Source: Xanthomonas albilineans
GTDB taxonomy: Bacteria > Pseudomonadota > Gammaproteobacteria > Xanthomonadales > Xanthomonadaceae
Direction: 5' to 3'
Assembly: GCF_002939705.1 (NCBI RefSeq)
Contig: NZ_MDCB01000003.1
Span: 62,001 to 126,000 of the forward strand
Length of the DNA stretch: 64,000 bases
Below the pieces are notes generated by a model that worked only from the letters and a program-made list of their open reading frames with translations, had not been told where the DNA came from and ran no database searches. The position numbers and the translations under genes were made by a program. This document shows positions 28,801-37,367 of this stretch, in pieces; positions within the stretch are counted from its first letter, which is position 1; the number at the start of each line of letters is the position of its first letter.

Positions 28801-28992
28801 GGCGAAGGCTCGGAACTGCGACGCCCGCTCGGCATCGCGATGATCGGCGGCCTGTTGGTCTCGCAGAGCCTGACCCTGCTCAGTACCCCGGCCCTGTACG
28901 TGATTTTCTCCTGCCTGCGCGACCGCTGGCGTGCGCGACGCGAACGGCGCCAATCACGACGCCAACAATTACCGATGGCAGCGCAGCGCTGA
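25870..28992 (+). CDS. mdtC: RND efflux pump subunit (MdtC/MuxC type)
   Basis: 1040 residues, paralogue of the preceding pump (ISAPFIRRPIGTALLAIGLF at the N-terminus, VIAIGFVVDDAIVVIENIM in TM4 with the proton-relay Asp residues, and the repeated GIVKKNAIMMIDFA in the C-terminal half). It lies 31 bases after mdtB. MdtBC-type pumps function as a 2:1 heterotrimer exporting bile salts, novobiocin and similar amphiphiles in E. coli; the substrate here is unknown. No TolC/OprM-like channel gene follows: the next genes are an opposite-strand lipoprotein and a cytosolic protein. Confidence 0.92.
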   Translation: MNISAPFIRRPIGTALLAIGLFVMGMLCYLRLSVAALPNISIPVIFVQATQAGADASTMAATVTAPLERHLGQLPGIDTMRSSSSEGNSQVFMIFQSTRNIDSAAQDVQTAINAAQADLPSGLGTPQYEKANPNDAPVIAIALTSDTQSADELYNVADSLLAQHLRQINGVSSVDIGGASTPAVRVDVNLRALNAMGLTPDDLRNAVRAANVTSPTGFLSDGVSTTAIVANDAVAKAADFGQVVIAQQQGRTVRLRDIANVYDGQQDAYQAAWLNGKRAVVMYVFTRAGANIVETVDRVKAQIPMLHTYLQPGTKMTAYFDRTPTIRASLNEVQATLLISLAMVVMTMAMFLRRLAPTLIAAATVPLSLAGAALVMSILGYTLNNLSLLALVIAIGFVVDDAIVVIENIMRHLDEGMSRMDAALVGAREIGFTIVSITASLVAVFIPMLFAGGIMGLFFREFTVTLVAAICVSAAVSLTLTPMLCSRFLSAHAEPERPGRIGAWLERMHAGMLRVYTVALDFSLRHTLLLALTPLLLIVAMVFLLGMMKKGAFPAQDTGLIWGRATSSATVSFADMLSRQRRITDMLMSDPAVKTVGARLGSSRQGSSASFNIELKQRDEGRTDTTAEVLTRLSAKADRYPDLQLRLHAIQDLPSNDGGGTSQGAQYRVSLQGNDAAQLQQWLPKLEAALKQNPKLRDVGSDVDSPGLRQNIVINRPLAARLGVSIGAIDGALYGAFGQRQISTIYSNLNQYSVVVNALPDQTTTPAALNRIYVPARNGTMIPLMAIAHQVPGLAPSQITHRDQYTTMDLSYNLAPDVSTGEADAIIQVTANGLRMPGDIRIADKDDFTAKMQPNSMLVLVLTAIAVVYIVLGMLYESLVHPVTILSTLPAAGMGALLALWITDTELSVVSMIALVLLIGIVKKNAIMMIDFALVVERTHGKTPMEAVREACLVRFRPIMMTTMVAILAAVPLAVGLGEGSELRRPLGIAMIGGLLVSQSLTLLSTPALYVIFSCLRDRWRARRERRQSRRQQLPMAAQR

Positions 28993-29115
28993 GGCACGTC
29001 ACGATGTGCGTCGGTCGCCACACGCACAGGCGCCGGCAGCCACGCGACGATCGACCCGCCGCGCACGACGCACGCCTCGCGCCGGCTAGAACGCCTCCGC
29101 CATGCGGACAGCCGG

Positions 29116-29346
29116 TTAGCGCTTGACCGGCGCCTGTGCGGGCGGCACGTCAGTATCGGGCTGATCCATGTCAGGTGGCGGCAACGCACCCTCCCCGGCC
29201 GCAACGGGTGCAGGGGGAAGTGGCGGCGCTGCGGGTGCAGGACCCGGCGGCGGAGCGGGAGGCGGCGACAACGGCGGCGACGGCCCCCGATCGCAAGCGG
29301 CAAGGCCGAACAGCAGCGACGCAGCGACAAGCAGAGCAGGCTTCAT
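29116..29346 (-). CDS. Small proline-rich lipoprotein
   Basis: 76 residues: a lipoprotein signal peptide with lipobox LAAC (cysteine about residue 19), then a long Pro/Ala-rich low-complexity stretch and a short acidic tail (DMDQPDTDVPPAQAPVKR). The ATG at 29346 gives the compact signal peptide MKPALLVAASLLFGLAAC; the frame extends upstream without coding character. The product is probably an outer-membrane or periplasmic lipoprotein of no known function. Such Pro-rich sequences are easy to over-call, but the clean signal peptide supports it. Confidence 0.65.
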   Translation of the reverse strand: MKPALLVAASLLFGLAACDRGPSPPLSPPPAPPPGPAPAAPPLPPAPVAAGEGALPPPDMDQPDTDVPPAQAPVKR

Positions 29347-29504
29347 TGACAGTCTCTCTCGCTGGAACAACAGATAGCCTAACGCGCCGGCTCCGCAGGT
29401 CGGCGCGAGTGACATGGCGCCGTTCATTTCAACAAAAATTAAACATAAATAATGCCTTTTGTCATCCGCGTTTCACCGCAGATCGACACGCTGGCGTCTC
29501 GTCC

Positions 29505-30002
29505 ATGTCCCCGCACATGCATCCGCGCAAGACCGCCCTCGCCCTTGCGGCATTACAATCCCACGACACGCCGCTGGACATGCGCCAACGGCGCGTCTTG
29601 ATTCTGGCCGACGGCCAGCGCAGCGCCGAGGAACTGGTCGCGCTGGGCGGGCACAATGCGGCGGCGATCATGCAGGGCCTACTGCAACAAGGGTATCTGG
29701 ATGACGGCCGTCATGCCGCCACGCCGCTTGCATCGGTCGCCACTTCCTCCGACCCACGCCGCGCACTGCTCAATGCGCGCATGTACCTGCTCGACCTACT
29801 GCAGTTGCAGCGCCATCCAGCCTCGCCGGCACTGCAACAGCGGCTGCGCGCGGCGCGCGAAGAAACCGCGACCCTGCACGCGATCGCGCAGGCGCTACGC
29901 ACCATGCCAGAGATGACCTCCGAGCGTTACGCGCAGCGTATTCGTGAACGGGTGCTGGAAATACTGCCAGCGCCACTGCACGACGCGCTGGCCGCCGCCT
30001 GA
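29505..30002 (+). CDS. Unknown protein with winged-helix-like N-terminus
   Basis: 165 residues, not recognised as a named family. The segment MRQRRVLILADGQRSAEELVALGGHNAAAIMQGLLQQGYLDD (split here at about residues 24-65) resembles a small winged-helix output module in which a helix pair is followed by a QGYL turn. The C-terminal half is helical and rich in Arg, Leu and Ala. No signal peptide or membrane segment. It has a 158-base AT-richer upstream region shared with the divergent lipoprotein gene, likely holding both promoters. The start could also be the ATG at 29517. Confidence 0.65.
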   Translation: MSPHMHPRKTALALAALQSHDTPLDMRQRRVLILADGQRSAEELVALGGHNAAAIMQGLLQQGYLDDGRHAATPLASVATSSDPRRALLNARMYLLDLLQLQRHPASPALQQRLRAAREETATLHAIAQALRTMPEMTSERYAQRIRERVLEILPAPLHDALAAA

Positions 30003-30033
30003 ACGCACAGGGCGCAGCGGATGGAACGCGCGC

Positions 30034-31335
30034 TCAAGGCGCACGGAAGTGCCGACGTAATCCCTGCCAACACTGCTGGTAGTCACGCTGGCGGTGCGCG
30101 GCTTCCAGCGCCTGCGAGGTCGGGCGCAACACTGCGCGGGTCTCGAACATGAAGGCCATGGTGTCGGCGATCACGTCAGGGCGCGTCAGGTCGGTCTGCG
30201 ATGCCCTGTCGAACGTGGCGGCATCCGGACCATGCCCGCTCATGCAGTTGTGTAACGACGCACCGCCAGGCACGAAGCCCTCGGCCTTGGCGTCGTAAGC
30301 ACCGTACACCAGGCCCATGAATTCGCTGGCGACATTGCGGTGGAACCACGGCGGCCGGAAGGTATGCTGGGCCACCAACCAACGTGGCGGGAAGATCGCA
30401 AGATCGACGTTGGCAGTGCCAGGAGTGTCACTGGGCGCGGTAAGCACGGTGAAGATGCTCGGGTCGGGATGATCGAAACTGATCGAACCGATCGCATTGA
30501 AACGGCGCAGATCGTATTTGTACGGCGCATAGTTGCCGTGCCAGGCGACCACGTCCAACGGCGAGTGCCCAATCAGCGCCTGCCACAAATGCCCCTGAAA
30601 CTTGGCGATCAAGACGAAGTCGCCCTCATCTTCCTCGTAGGCCGCCACCGGGGTGAGGAAATCGCGCGGGTTGGCCAAACCATTGGCACCGATCGGCCCA
30701 AGTTCCGGCAAGCGCAGCAAGGCACCGAAGTTTTCGCAAACATATCCCCGCGAAGGGCCATCGGGCAGCGCGACACGAAACCGCACACCACGCGGAATCA
30801 CCACGATCTCCTGCGGCGCCACCTCCAGCGTGCCCAACTCGGTACACACGCGCAGCCGTCCCAGTTGCGGCACGATCAATAATTCCGCATCCGCATCGTA
30901 GAAGAAGCGCCCCTGCATCGACGCATTGGCCGCGTACAGATGTACCGCCACCCCATGCTGCGCCTCGGCCGAGCCGTTGCCGGCCATGGTGTACAGGCCA
31001 TCGACGAAATCCACCGATGCTTCCGGCAACGGCAACGGACTCCACCGCAACTGGTCCGGAGGCACCGGCCCATCTTGGAACGCGTTATGGAACCCGTACG
31101 CCTGGGTGTAGGCAACGAATCCATCATGCAACAACGCCGGCCGGATCCGGTACAGCCAGCTACGTCGGTTGGTCGCGCGCGGTGCGGTGAACGCAGTCCC
31201 CGACAACTGTTCGGCATACAACCCGTGGGCCACGCGCTGCGGCGAGTTCTGCCCGACCGGCAACGCCCCCGCTACCGCCTCGCTAGCGAATTCGTTACCG
31301 AAACCGGACTGATAGCGAAGGGAATCGAAGTGCAT
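30034..31335 (-). CDS. hmgA: Homogentisate 1,2-dioxygenase
   Basis: 433 residues. Fe(II) dioxygenase opening the ring of homogentisate to maleylacetoacetate in tyrosine catabolism. It starts [13 protein letters not shown], and the C-terminal cupin carries [23 protein letters not shown], with His-Glu metal ligands, and [11 protein letters not shown]. Length fits the family. The ATG at 31335 ([16 protein letters not shown]) is chosen; an upstream in-frame start only adds unrelated residues. It lies 118 bases downstream of hppD on the same strand, so the two are probably co-transcribed from the hppD promoter. Confidence 0.95.
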   Translation of the reverse strand: MHFDSLRYQSGFGNEFASEAVAGALPVGQNSPQRVAHGLYAEQLSGTAFTAPRATNRRSWLYRIRPALLHDGFVAYTQAYGFHNAFQDGPVPPDQLRWSPLPLPEASVDFVDGLYTMAGNGSAEAQHGVAVHLYAANASMQGRFFYDADAELLIVPQLGRLRVCTELGTLEVAPQEIVVIPRGVRFRVALPDGPSRGYVCENFGALLRLPELGPIGANGLANPRDFLTPVAAYEEDEGDFVLIAKFQGHLWQALIGHSPLDVVAWHGNYAPYKYDLRRFNAIGSISFDHPDPSIFTVLTAPSDTPGTANVDLAIFPPRWLVAQHTFRPPWFHRNVASEFMGLVYGAYDAKAEGFVPGGASLHNCMSGHGPDAATFDRASQTDLTRPDVIADTMAFMFETRAVLRPTSQALEAAHRQRDYQQCWQGLRRHFRAP

Positions 31336-31453
31336 GATCGGACTCGCAATGACGGAAAACGTAACGCGTGGAGAGCTTACCGCCAGCACAGTGTACGCAG
31401 CCGCAGGACGCCAAGTGCTGCGGACGACGCGAGCGCATTGCCCGGCGCGGCGG

Positions 31454-32566
31454 TCAAAGCACGCCGCGCTTGATCTGATCGCGCTCGATACTCTCGAACA
31501 GTGCCTGGAAATTGCCTTCGCCGAAGCCTTCGTTGCCCTTGCGCTGGATGATCTCGAAGAAGATCGGACCGATGCAATTCTGGGTGAAGATCTGCAGCAA
31601 CTTGCGCTGTTTGGTCTCCGGATCGGCGTCGATCAGGATCTTGTTCCTGGCCAGCCGTGCCACATCCTCGCCATGGTCGGGAATACGCTGATCGATAACA
31701 TCGAAATAAGTATCAGGCGTTTCCAAAAACTCCACCCCGGCCGCGCGCATGCGCTCCACGGTCACGTAGATATCGTCGGTGAAGCAGGCGATGTGCTGGA
31801 TACCCTCGCCATGGTAAGCGTCCAGGTATTCGTTGATCTGGCTCTTCGGATCGGACGATTCATTGAGCGGGATGCGCACCACGCCATCGGGCGCGGTCAT
31901 CGCCTTAGACACCAAGCCGGTCTTGGCGCCCTTGATGTCGAAGTAGCGGATCTCGCGGAAATTAAACAGCCGCGCGTAATAATCCGACCAACGCTGCATG
32001 TTGCCGAAATACAAGTTGTGCGTCAGGTGATCGATGAAGGTCAGGCCAAAGCCGACTGGATGCAGATCGGCACCGGGCACCGGCTCGAACTCGGCATACA
32101 CCGATCCCGTGTCACCATACTGATCGACTAGGTACAGCATGCAGTCGCCAATACCCTGGATCACAGGTGCCGGCACCGCGCGGGTATCGGGCTTGTTCGC
32201 CACAGCTTCGCCACCGTTCTCCAGCACCTCGGCGAACACCGCATCGGCCGGATGCTTGAAGCGGATCGCGAAGCCGCAGGCGCAAGGACCGTGCGCGGCA
32301 GCGAAATCGGCAGCGAACGAATCCGGCGCCTCGTTGACCAGGAAGTTGACCCCGCCCTGCCGGTACACCGTGATCGCGCGATGGGGGTGACGCAACACCG
32401 CAGTGAAGCCCATGCGGCGGAAATACTCATGCAGACGCTCGCCCTGACCGGCGGGCGCGGCGAACTCGACGAACTCGAAACCGTCGATGCCCATCGGGTT
32501 GTCGAAGGTAGTGACCTGCATGCCGAGGTTGGTCGGCTGCGGCGGATGTTGCGGCTGTGCACGCAT
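31454..32566 (-). CDS. hppD: 4-hydroxyphenylpyruvate dioxygenase
   Basis: 370 residues. Non-heme iron enzyme turning 4-hydroxyphenylpyruvate into homogentisate. Two vicinal-oxygen-chelate domains are visible: [14 protein letters not shown] early and the iron-site strands [22 protein letters not shown], and the C-terminal [18 protein letters not shown] with the Glu ligand. The ATG at 32566 has CAGGAG about 8 bases upstream. It is divergent from a MarR regulator and its promoter overlaps an inverted repeat. hmgA follows downstream. Confidence 0.95.
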   Translation of the reverse strand: MRAQPQHPPQPTNLGMQVTTFDNPMGIDGFEFVEFAAPAGQGERLHEYFRRMGFTAVLRHPHRAITVYRQGGVNFLVNEAPDSFAADFAAAHGPCACGFAIRFKHPADAVFAEVLENGGEAVANKPDTRAVPAPVIQGIGDCMLYLVDQYGDTGSVYAEFEPVPGADLHPVGFGLTFIDHLTHNLYFGNMQRWSDYYARLFNFREIRYFDIKGAKTGLVSKAMTAPDGVVRIPLNESSDPKSQINEYLDAYHGEGIQHIACFTDDIYVTVERMRAAGVEFLETPDTYFDVIDQRIPDHGEDVARLARNKILIDADPETKQRKLLQIFTQNCIGPIFFEIIQRKGNEGFGEGNFQALFESIERDQIKRGVL

Positions 32567-32667
32567 AACCGTCTCCTGGAAGAGGAGTCGCGGCGACCGC
32601 AGCGGAGATTTCACATGCGGACGGACGCCAGACTCGCGAGAATGGAGCAAAAGCTTCTTCTCCCTCC

Positions 32668-32696
32668 ACTATAGTTACAAATGAAACAACTATCAA
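32668..32696 (-). promoter_or_regulatory. hppD promoter with embedded MarR-type operator
   Basis: On the minus strand TTGATA (complement of 32691-32696), a 17-base spacer and TATAGT (complement of 32668-32673) form a near-consensus promoter for hppD. The inverted repeat ATAGTT-N11-AACTAT (32671-32693) spans the spacer and touches both hexamers. It lies between hppD and a divergent MarR-family gene, so binding by that regulator would block hppD transcription. The regulator-site link is inferred. Confidence 0.65.
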
Positions 32697-32709
32697 GGTG
32701 CAACGCAGT

Positions 32710-33195
32710 ATGATGATCGCAACGCCCGTCTCACCGACGTCTGACCAGTCCTCGCTGGATCTCGAGCAGTTCCTGCCCTACCGCATCAGCGTGCTGTCCA
32801 ACCGGATCAGCAGCAACATCGCCCGTGTCTATGGCGAACGCTACGGCATGGCGGTGACCGAATGGCGGGTGATGGCGGTACTGGCGCTGTATCCGGGGCT
32901 GTCAGCCGGGGAGGTCTCCGAGCGCACCGCGATGGACAAGGTGGCGGTGAGTCGCGCGGTGGCCCGCCTACTCGAGCGCGGCTTCATTCATCGCGAGACG
33001 CACGGCGATGACCGCCGCCGCTCGGTGCTGCACCTGACCCACGCAGGTGTGGAGGTCTATCATGTGGTCGCACCGATGGTGTTGGAATGCGAACGACGCC
33101 TGCTGGCACCGTTCAACGAAGACGAGCAACACCTACTGCACCAACTGATCGACCGTCTGGCGACCGAAGGCCTGGCCAACATGACCGGCCGCTGA
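32710..33195 (+). CDS. MarR-family transcriptional regulator, probable tyrosine-catabolism repressor
   Basis: 161 residues with the MarR winged-helix fold: ARVYGERYGMAVTEWRVMAVLALYPGLSAGEVSERTAMDKVAVSRAVARLLERGF (here about residues 42-95, split) gives the recognition helix region DKVAVSRAVARLLERG and the wing DDRRRSVLHLT. Divergent to hppD-hmgA with a palindrome in between, it likely senses an aromatic intermediate and represses the pathway, as MarR/HmgR-type regulators do elsewhere. ATGs at 32710 and 32713 follow AAGG; a GTG at 32698 is also in frame. The ligand is unknown. Confidence 0.85.
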   Translation: MMIATPVSPTSDQSSLDLEQFLPYRISVLSNRISSNIARVYGERYGMAVTEWRVMAVLALYPGLSAGEVSERTAMDKVAVSRAVARLLERGFIHRETHGDDRRRSVLHLTHAGVEVYHVVAPMVLECERRLLAPFNEDEQHLLHQLIDRLATEGLANMTGR

Positions 33196-33273
33196 GACCG
33201 TGCTGTCGCGGTTGCAGGGTGCGCCTGCAACCACGATAGCAGCCCAGGAGACGGCGCTGTCGCGATCATGCTG

Positions 33274-33876
33274 CTACGGCTTCGGCGGCGCCCATTCCTT
33301 GAAGAACGCGAAGAGCTTTTTGCGGTCGTAGCTCTTACCCTTCTCCAGCTCGCCGGTAAACTGCGAGTGCAGCAACTTGCCGTCGGCATCGAGCACGAGC
33401 AGGTGCGGGAAAGACACGATCTTCGGGTACTGCGCCAGAAACGCTTGGTTCTCGTTGTCTTCGCTGAAATTGACCTTGACCCAGACGTAGTTGGCATCAC
33501 GGAAGCTGCGCAGTTCTGCATCCTCCTGGATAAACGCATCGAGGATGTGGCACCACGAACACCACTCCCCGCCCACGTCGAGCATGATGCGCTTGCCACC
33601 ACGCTTGGCCTCGACGATCGCCGTCTTCAAGTCGTCGACCGGATCGCGGTGCGGATCGAACTGCGCGCTCAGCGCCGCCGCCGCGGCCACGTCGGCCGCC
33701 GCCGGGGTGTTGCCCGAGGCCACCGGCTGGCTCGGATCGGCCACCGGCGGCTTCTGCACCGAGGTATCCAACGGCTTGGCCGGCGCTGGCGCATCGGGGG
33801 GCGGCGCATTCTTGTCGCAAGCGCCAAGCGCCAACATCAACGCCAGCGCAGTCCACATCGTCTTGTTCATCGACAT
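33274..33876 (-). CDS. Thioredoxin-family lipoprotein
   Basis: 200 residues. Lipoprotein-type signal peptide with LGAC (cysteine about residue 18), a Pro/Ala linker (about 20-65), then a thioredoxin-like domain (about 75-200) with the redox motif GEWCSWCHILD and the cis-Pro loop SFPHLLVLDADGK. It is probably membrane-anchored in the periplasm and reduces or oxidises protein thiols. The CxWC sequence resembles DUF255/DsbD-gamma-like thioredoxins rather than TlpA. A second ATG two codons downstream is possible. It lies 16 bases after the POT transporter stop-start junction region, on the same strand. Confidence 0.85.
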   Translation of the reverse strand: MSMNKTMWTALALMLALGACDKNAPPPDAPAPAKPLDTSVQKPPVADPSQPVASGNTPAAADVAAAAALSAQFDPHRDPVDDLKTAIVEAKRGGKRIMLDVGGEWCSWCHILDAFIQEDAELRSFRDANYVWVKVNFSEDNENQAFLAQYPKIVSFPHLLVLDADGKLLHSQFTGELEKGKSYDRKKLFAFFKEWAPPKP

Positions 33877-33892
33877 TGCGACATCCTCAAGG

Positions 33893-35401
33893 TCATTTGA
33901 TGCCATGCATCAACTTATTGATCAGCGGTGCAATGAGAAACAGCAACACGCCCGAGCCCAGCAACGCCCAGAAACCGAAAGTGTAGCCTTTCAGCGCCGA
34001 GGCCACCGTCATCCCGCTCTCGCCGCTGACTCCCGCGGCGAAGATGCCCGAAAGATTGTTGCCGATCGCGGTGGACAGGAACCAACCGCCCATGGCGAAG
34101 GCCACGACCTTGGTCGGCGCCAGCTTGGTGGTCATCGACAAACCGATCGGCGACAGGCACAACTCGCCGACGGTCTGGATCACGTAGACCATGAACAAGG
34201 TCCAGAACGGGATCTTGCCAGCACCATCGACCAGCGCGGACAACGCGTACATCAACAGCGCGAAGGCCAGACCATTGAAGATTAAGCCCAGGCCGAATTT
34301 GCGCGGGATCGACGGATTGGCCGAGCGCAGCGCTACCCACAGCAACACGAACACCGGCCCCAGCACCAGAATTGCCAGCGTATTGACCGACTGGAACCAA
34401 CCAACCGGAAAGATCCAGCCGCCCAGATCGCGCTCGACGATATTCTGGGCGAGGAAGTTGAACGAGCTGCCCGCCTGCTCGAAGAACATAAAGAACATCA
34501 CGTTGAACACGAACACGATCAACATCGCAATCGAACGATCGCGCGGCACCTTGCCCTCGCGGATGCCCTCGATCAGGATCATCGCGCACAAGGCCACGAA
34601 CAAGGTGGTCAGGATCCAGCCGAGAATGCTGGCATCGATGAGCAGCAGGCCATAGGCCGTGGGAATCAACAGCAGCGTCGCCAACAGCACCGCAACCGTG
34701 GGGCCCATACCTTCGCCACCGACAGGCGGCCGGCCCACCGGGCCAAGCTGACACCGTCCGATCCAAAACCACACCAGGCTGATCAGCATGCCGATCCCCG
34801 AGGCGATGAACACATATTTGTAGGCCGGCATGGCCTCGGTGCCGAACAGCTTATCGGCCAGTAGGCCCGTCAAGATCGGCGCGAAGAATCCGCCCGCGTT
34901 GATGCCCATGTAGAAAATCGTGAACCCCGAATCGCGACGCGGGTCGCTGGGCGGATACAGCTTGCCGACCATGGTCGAAACGTTCGGCTTGAACAGGCCG
35001 TTGCCGGCGATGATCGTGGCCAGGCCGATCTTGAATATTGCTTCGTTGGGAACCGCGATCAGGAATAGCCCGACCGACATGACCACCGCACCGATCAACA
35101 ACGAGCGCTGATAGCCGATCAGCCGGTCGGCCACGAAACCGCCGAACAGCGCCGAGGCGTACACCAACGCCAGATAGGCGCCATAGAGTTTATTGGCCGG
35201 CGCCTCGCCCGTCCCGGCGCCCTTGAAGAATTCGGCCACGATATACAGGGTCAGCGCCCAACGGACGCCGTAGAACGCGAAGCGCTCCCAGAATTCGGTC
35301 ATGAACAGCATCCACAACGGACGTGGATGGCCCAGCAGAGTTTTGAACTCGGGCGGCTGCGGTGAGGCGGGGTGGTTCGACGCGACGACGTCAACACTCA
35401 T
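33893..35401 (-). CDS. POT/PTR-family proton-coupled peptide transporter
   Basis: 502 residues with 12-14 membrane segments. POT signatures are present: FWERFAFYGVRWAL near residue 38 (ExxERFxYYG motif, one Y to F change), GNGLFKPNVSTMVGKLYP (PTR2 signature region) and FTIFYMGINAGGFFAPIL. It imports di- and tripeptides with protons across the inner membrane. The ATG at 35401 (MSVDVVASNHPA) begins the family-like part; the frame is open upstream. The thioredoxin-family lipoprotein gene lies 16 bases downstream, so the two may be co-transcribed. Confidence 0.92.
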   Translation of the reverse strand: MSVDVVASNHPASPQPPEFKTLLGHPRPLWMLFMTEFWERFAFYGVRWALTLYIVAEFFKGAGTGEAPANKLYGAYLALVYASALFGGFVADRLIGYQRSLLIGAVVMSVGLFLIAVPNEAIFKIGLATIIAGNGLFKPNVSTMVGKLYPPSDPRRDSGFTIFYMGINAGGFFAPILTGLLADKLFGTEAMPAYKYVFIASGIGMLISLVWFWIGRCQLGPVGRPPVGGEGMGPTVAVLLATLLLIPTAYGLLLIDASILGWILTTLFVALCAMILIEGIREGKVPRDRSIAMLIVFVFNVMFFMFFEQAGSSFNFLAQNIVERDLGGWIFPVGWFQSVNTLAILVLGPVFVLLWVALRSANPSIPRKFGLGLIFNGLAFALLMYALSALVDGAGKIPFWTLFMVYVIQTVGELCLSPIGLSMTTKLAPTKVVAFAMGGWFLSTAIGNNLSGIFAAGVSGESGMTVASALKGYTFGFWALLGSGVLLFLIAPLINKLMHGIK

Positions 35402-35722
35402 TCGGTGTTCCCTTGCGTATTCAGTATGGGCTGGGGGTAGGCATCCGGCCAGGCCGGGCGACGGGCGAGGATCACCGAGCGGGCGCTTGACGTCAAATGC
35501 CGTGAAGTTCCAAACCCTGGAAGCGAGAAAAACCGGCCGCGGCAAGCAAAAGAAGCGCCCCCATGGTGCCAACGCCGCAACGCCATCCGAACACCGCTTT
35601 CCCACAGCGGCAGCCTCGAAAAACAAGGCATCGGCAGAAGAACGGGGCATCGCCTGCGCCACGCGCTACGGCGACATCGCGTGCCGCATCGCCTGCCGGT
35701 CAGCGTCCACGCGTCCTGAATC
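35402..35722. other. 321-base intergenic region before the POT transporter
   Basis: Lies between the kynA stop and the POT transporter start, both on the minus strand. Open frames here have no ribosome site or recognisable product. TTGACGTCAA at about 35487-35496 is palindromic and contains TTGAC on both strands, a possible -35 or regulator site, but I could not pair it with a convincing -10. Confidence 0.35.
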
Positions 35723-36583
35723 CTAGCGATCCATTCCCACCGACGTGCGCACCTCGAACAACTCGGGGAAGAACGTCAGCTCCAATGCTTGCTGCAGGAA
35801 ACCGACACCACTGGAACCGCCGGTACCGCGCTTGAAGCCGATCACCCGCATCACCGTGCGCATGTGGCGGAAGCGCCAGAGTTGAAACTGCGTCTCCAGG
35901 TCCACCAAGTCCTCGCACAGCGCGTATTCGCGCCAATAGCGATCGGTGTACTCGTAGATGCGCTCGAACACCGGGCGCAGCAAAGAATCGCTGACATGCG
36001 GCTGACGCCAATCGCGCGCATGATAGATCGCCGGCACCGCATGGCCGAAGCGGGCCAGATAGCGCAAGAATTCTTCGTACAGACTGGGCGCTTCCAGCAC
36101 CGCTCGCAGCGCGGCCTGGCCCTTGGGGTCATGGTCGAACACCGGCAACATCTGCACGTTCTTGTTGCCGAGCATGGATTCGATGAGACGGTACTGCAAC
36201 GACTGGAACCCGGAAGATGGCCCCAGCACATCGCGGAAACCCATGTACTCCGATGGCGTCATCGTCTCCAGCACAGACCACTGCTCGGTGAGCTGACGCA
36301 GCACCTGCTTGCTACGCGCCAACACCTTGCGACACGGCCACACGGCATCGCGCTGCAAATACGCGATTGCCGCCTGCAACTCGTGCCCCAGCAGCTTCAA
36401 CCACAGCTCGGAGGTCTGGTGCTGGATGATGAACAGCATCTCGTCATGGTGCGGCGGGTCCGACAGTGGTTGCTGCGCCGACAGCAGCCGATCCAGGCGC
36501 AAGTAGCCGCCATAGGTCAGACGGCCTTCCAGATCGGTATGGATCCCGGTTTCGAGCGGGCGCTGGTTGTGTTCGACGGGCAT
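35723..36583 (-). CDS. kynA: Tryptophan 2,3-dioxygenase
   Basis: 286 residues. Heme enzyme that opens tryptophan to N-formylkynurenine, first step of the kynurenine route. Family landmarks: [16 protein letters not shown], the [19 protein letters not shown] stretch with substrate-site His, the FGHAVPA region, [28 protein letters not shown] with the heme-ligand His. The ATG at 36583 ([13 protein letters not shown]) is the family start. No kynurenine formamidase or kynureninase gene is adjacent. Confidence 0.95.
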   Translation of the reverse strand: MPVEHNQRPLETGIHTDLEGRLTYGGYLRLDRLLSAQQPLSDPPHHDEMLFIIQHQTSELWLKLLGHELQAAIAYLQRDAVWPCRKVLARSKQVLRQLTEQWSVLETMTPSEYMGFRDVLGPSSGFQSLQYRLIESMLGNKNVQMLPVFDHDPKGQAALRAVLEAPSLYEEFLRYLARFGHAVPAIYHARDWRQPHVSDSLLRPVFERIYEYTDRYWREYALCEDLVDLETQFQLWRFRHMRTVMRVIGFKRGTGGSSGVGFLQQALELTFFPELFEVRTSVGMDR

Positions 36584-36799
36584 GGGTGGCGCGGACAGTC
36601 TGGGCCGGCAAGGGTACCGCAGCGACGGCTGTCGCAGCTTGTTACGCGCGCCCAGGCGAACCGTCACAGCTTCCGAGCAGACACCGGCGTGTGCGAAGCG
36701 CACTCGTGTACGCCGCTTTCGTCATCGCTGTATCCACGCAAAGGCCCTGCCGTTGTCGCGTCGGTCAACACAACCGGCACGCAGCACAATGAACGCCCC

Positions 36800-37138
36800 T
36801 CAGTCCTCGAACGGATCGCTCTCGGCAACGCTGGACGCTCCCTTGGCCCGCGGCGGACGCGCACAGGGACGGCTACGGATTTCCACATAAAACTGTGTGC
36901 CACCTGCGGCGACCAACGCATCCACCGCGCGCAGCAACTCCGCCGGCGGCAGCACCGTGGCGTTGGCCTGCTCTTCACCAAACAGCGTATCGAAATCCCA
37001 GTAGTCGGCGCCGGCCGGCAAGGTCTTGCGACGCTCGCGACGAATGTACTTGCGGATATCGTGCTTGGCCGCATCGAGCAAGCGATCGGGGTGCTTGCCC
37101 TCGATGTGGAGCCGGTAGGTCTTCTTCACTGCGAACAT
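36800..37138 (-). CDS. DUF6172 family protein
   Basis: 112 residues. MKKTYRLHIEGKHPDRLLDAAKHDIRKYIRRERRK (here split, about residues 5-38) followed by LPAGADYWDFDTLFG matches my recollection of the small DUF6172 family of proteobacterial cytosolic proteins, function unknown. The basic N-terminal half suggests nucleic acid or acidic partner binding; this is speculation. Stands alone between kynA and the divergent sugar kinase gene. Confidence 0.7.
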   Translation of the reverse strand: MFAVKKTYRLHIEGKHPDRLLDAAKHDIRKYIRRERRKTLPAGADYWDFDTLFGEEQANATVLPPAELLRAVDALVAAGGTQFYVEIRSRPCARPPRAKGASSVAESDPFED

Positions 37139-37367
37139 CCTGAAAAGGGAACAGGCGACGGCTGCCGTGGCGCACGCGCGCTACGGCCGCACGGCCGCGC
37201 ACGTGCGGCGCAGGGGCGACGCGGGCCGCCATGGTGCCAGAACCTGCCGCACGCTGCGGATTGTCCGGATCATCGAGGACTACCCCATCGCTGCCGACGC
37301 AGGATAGGCCACAATAGCCGGCTGGCGCGCCGACCGGCGCCGCTGCCACCTGACCAGGAGCCGTTCG

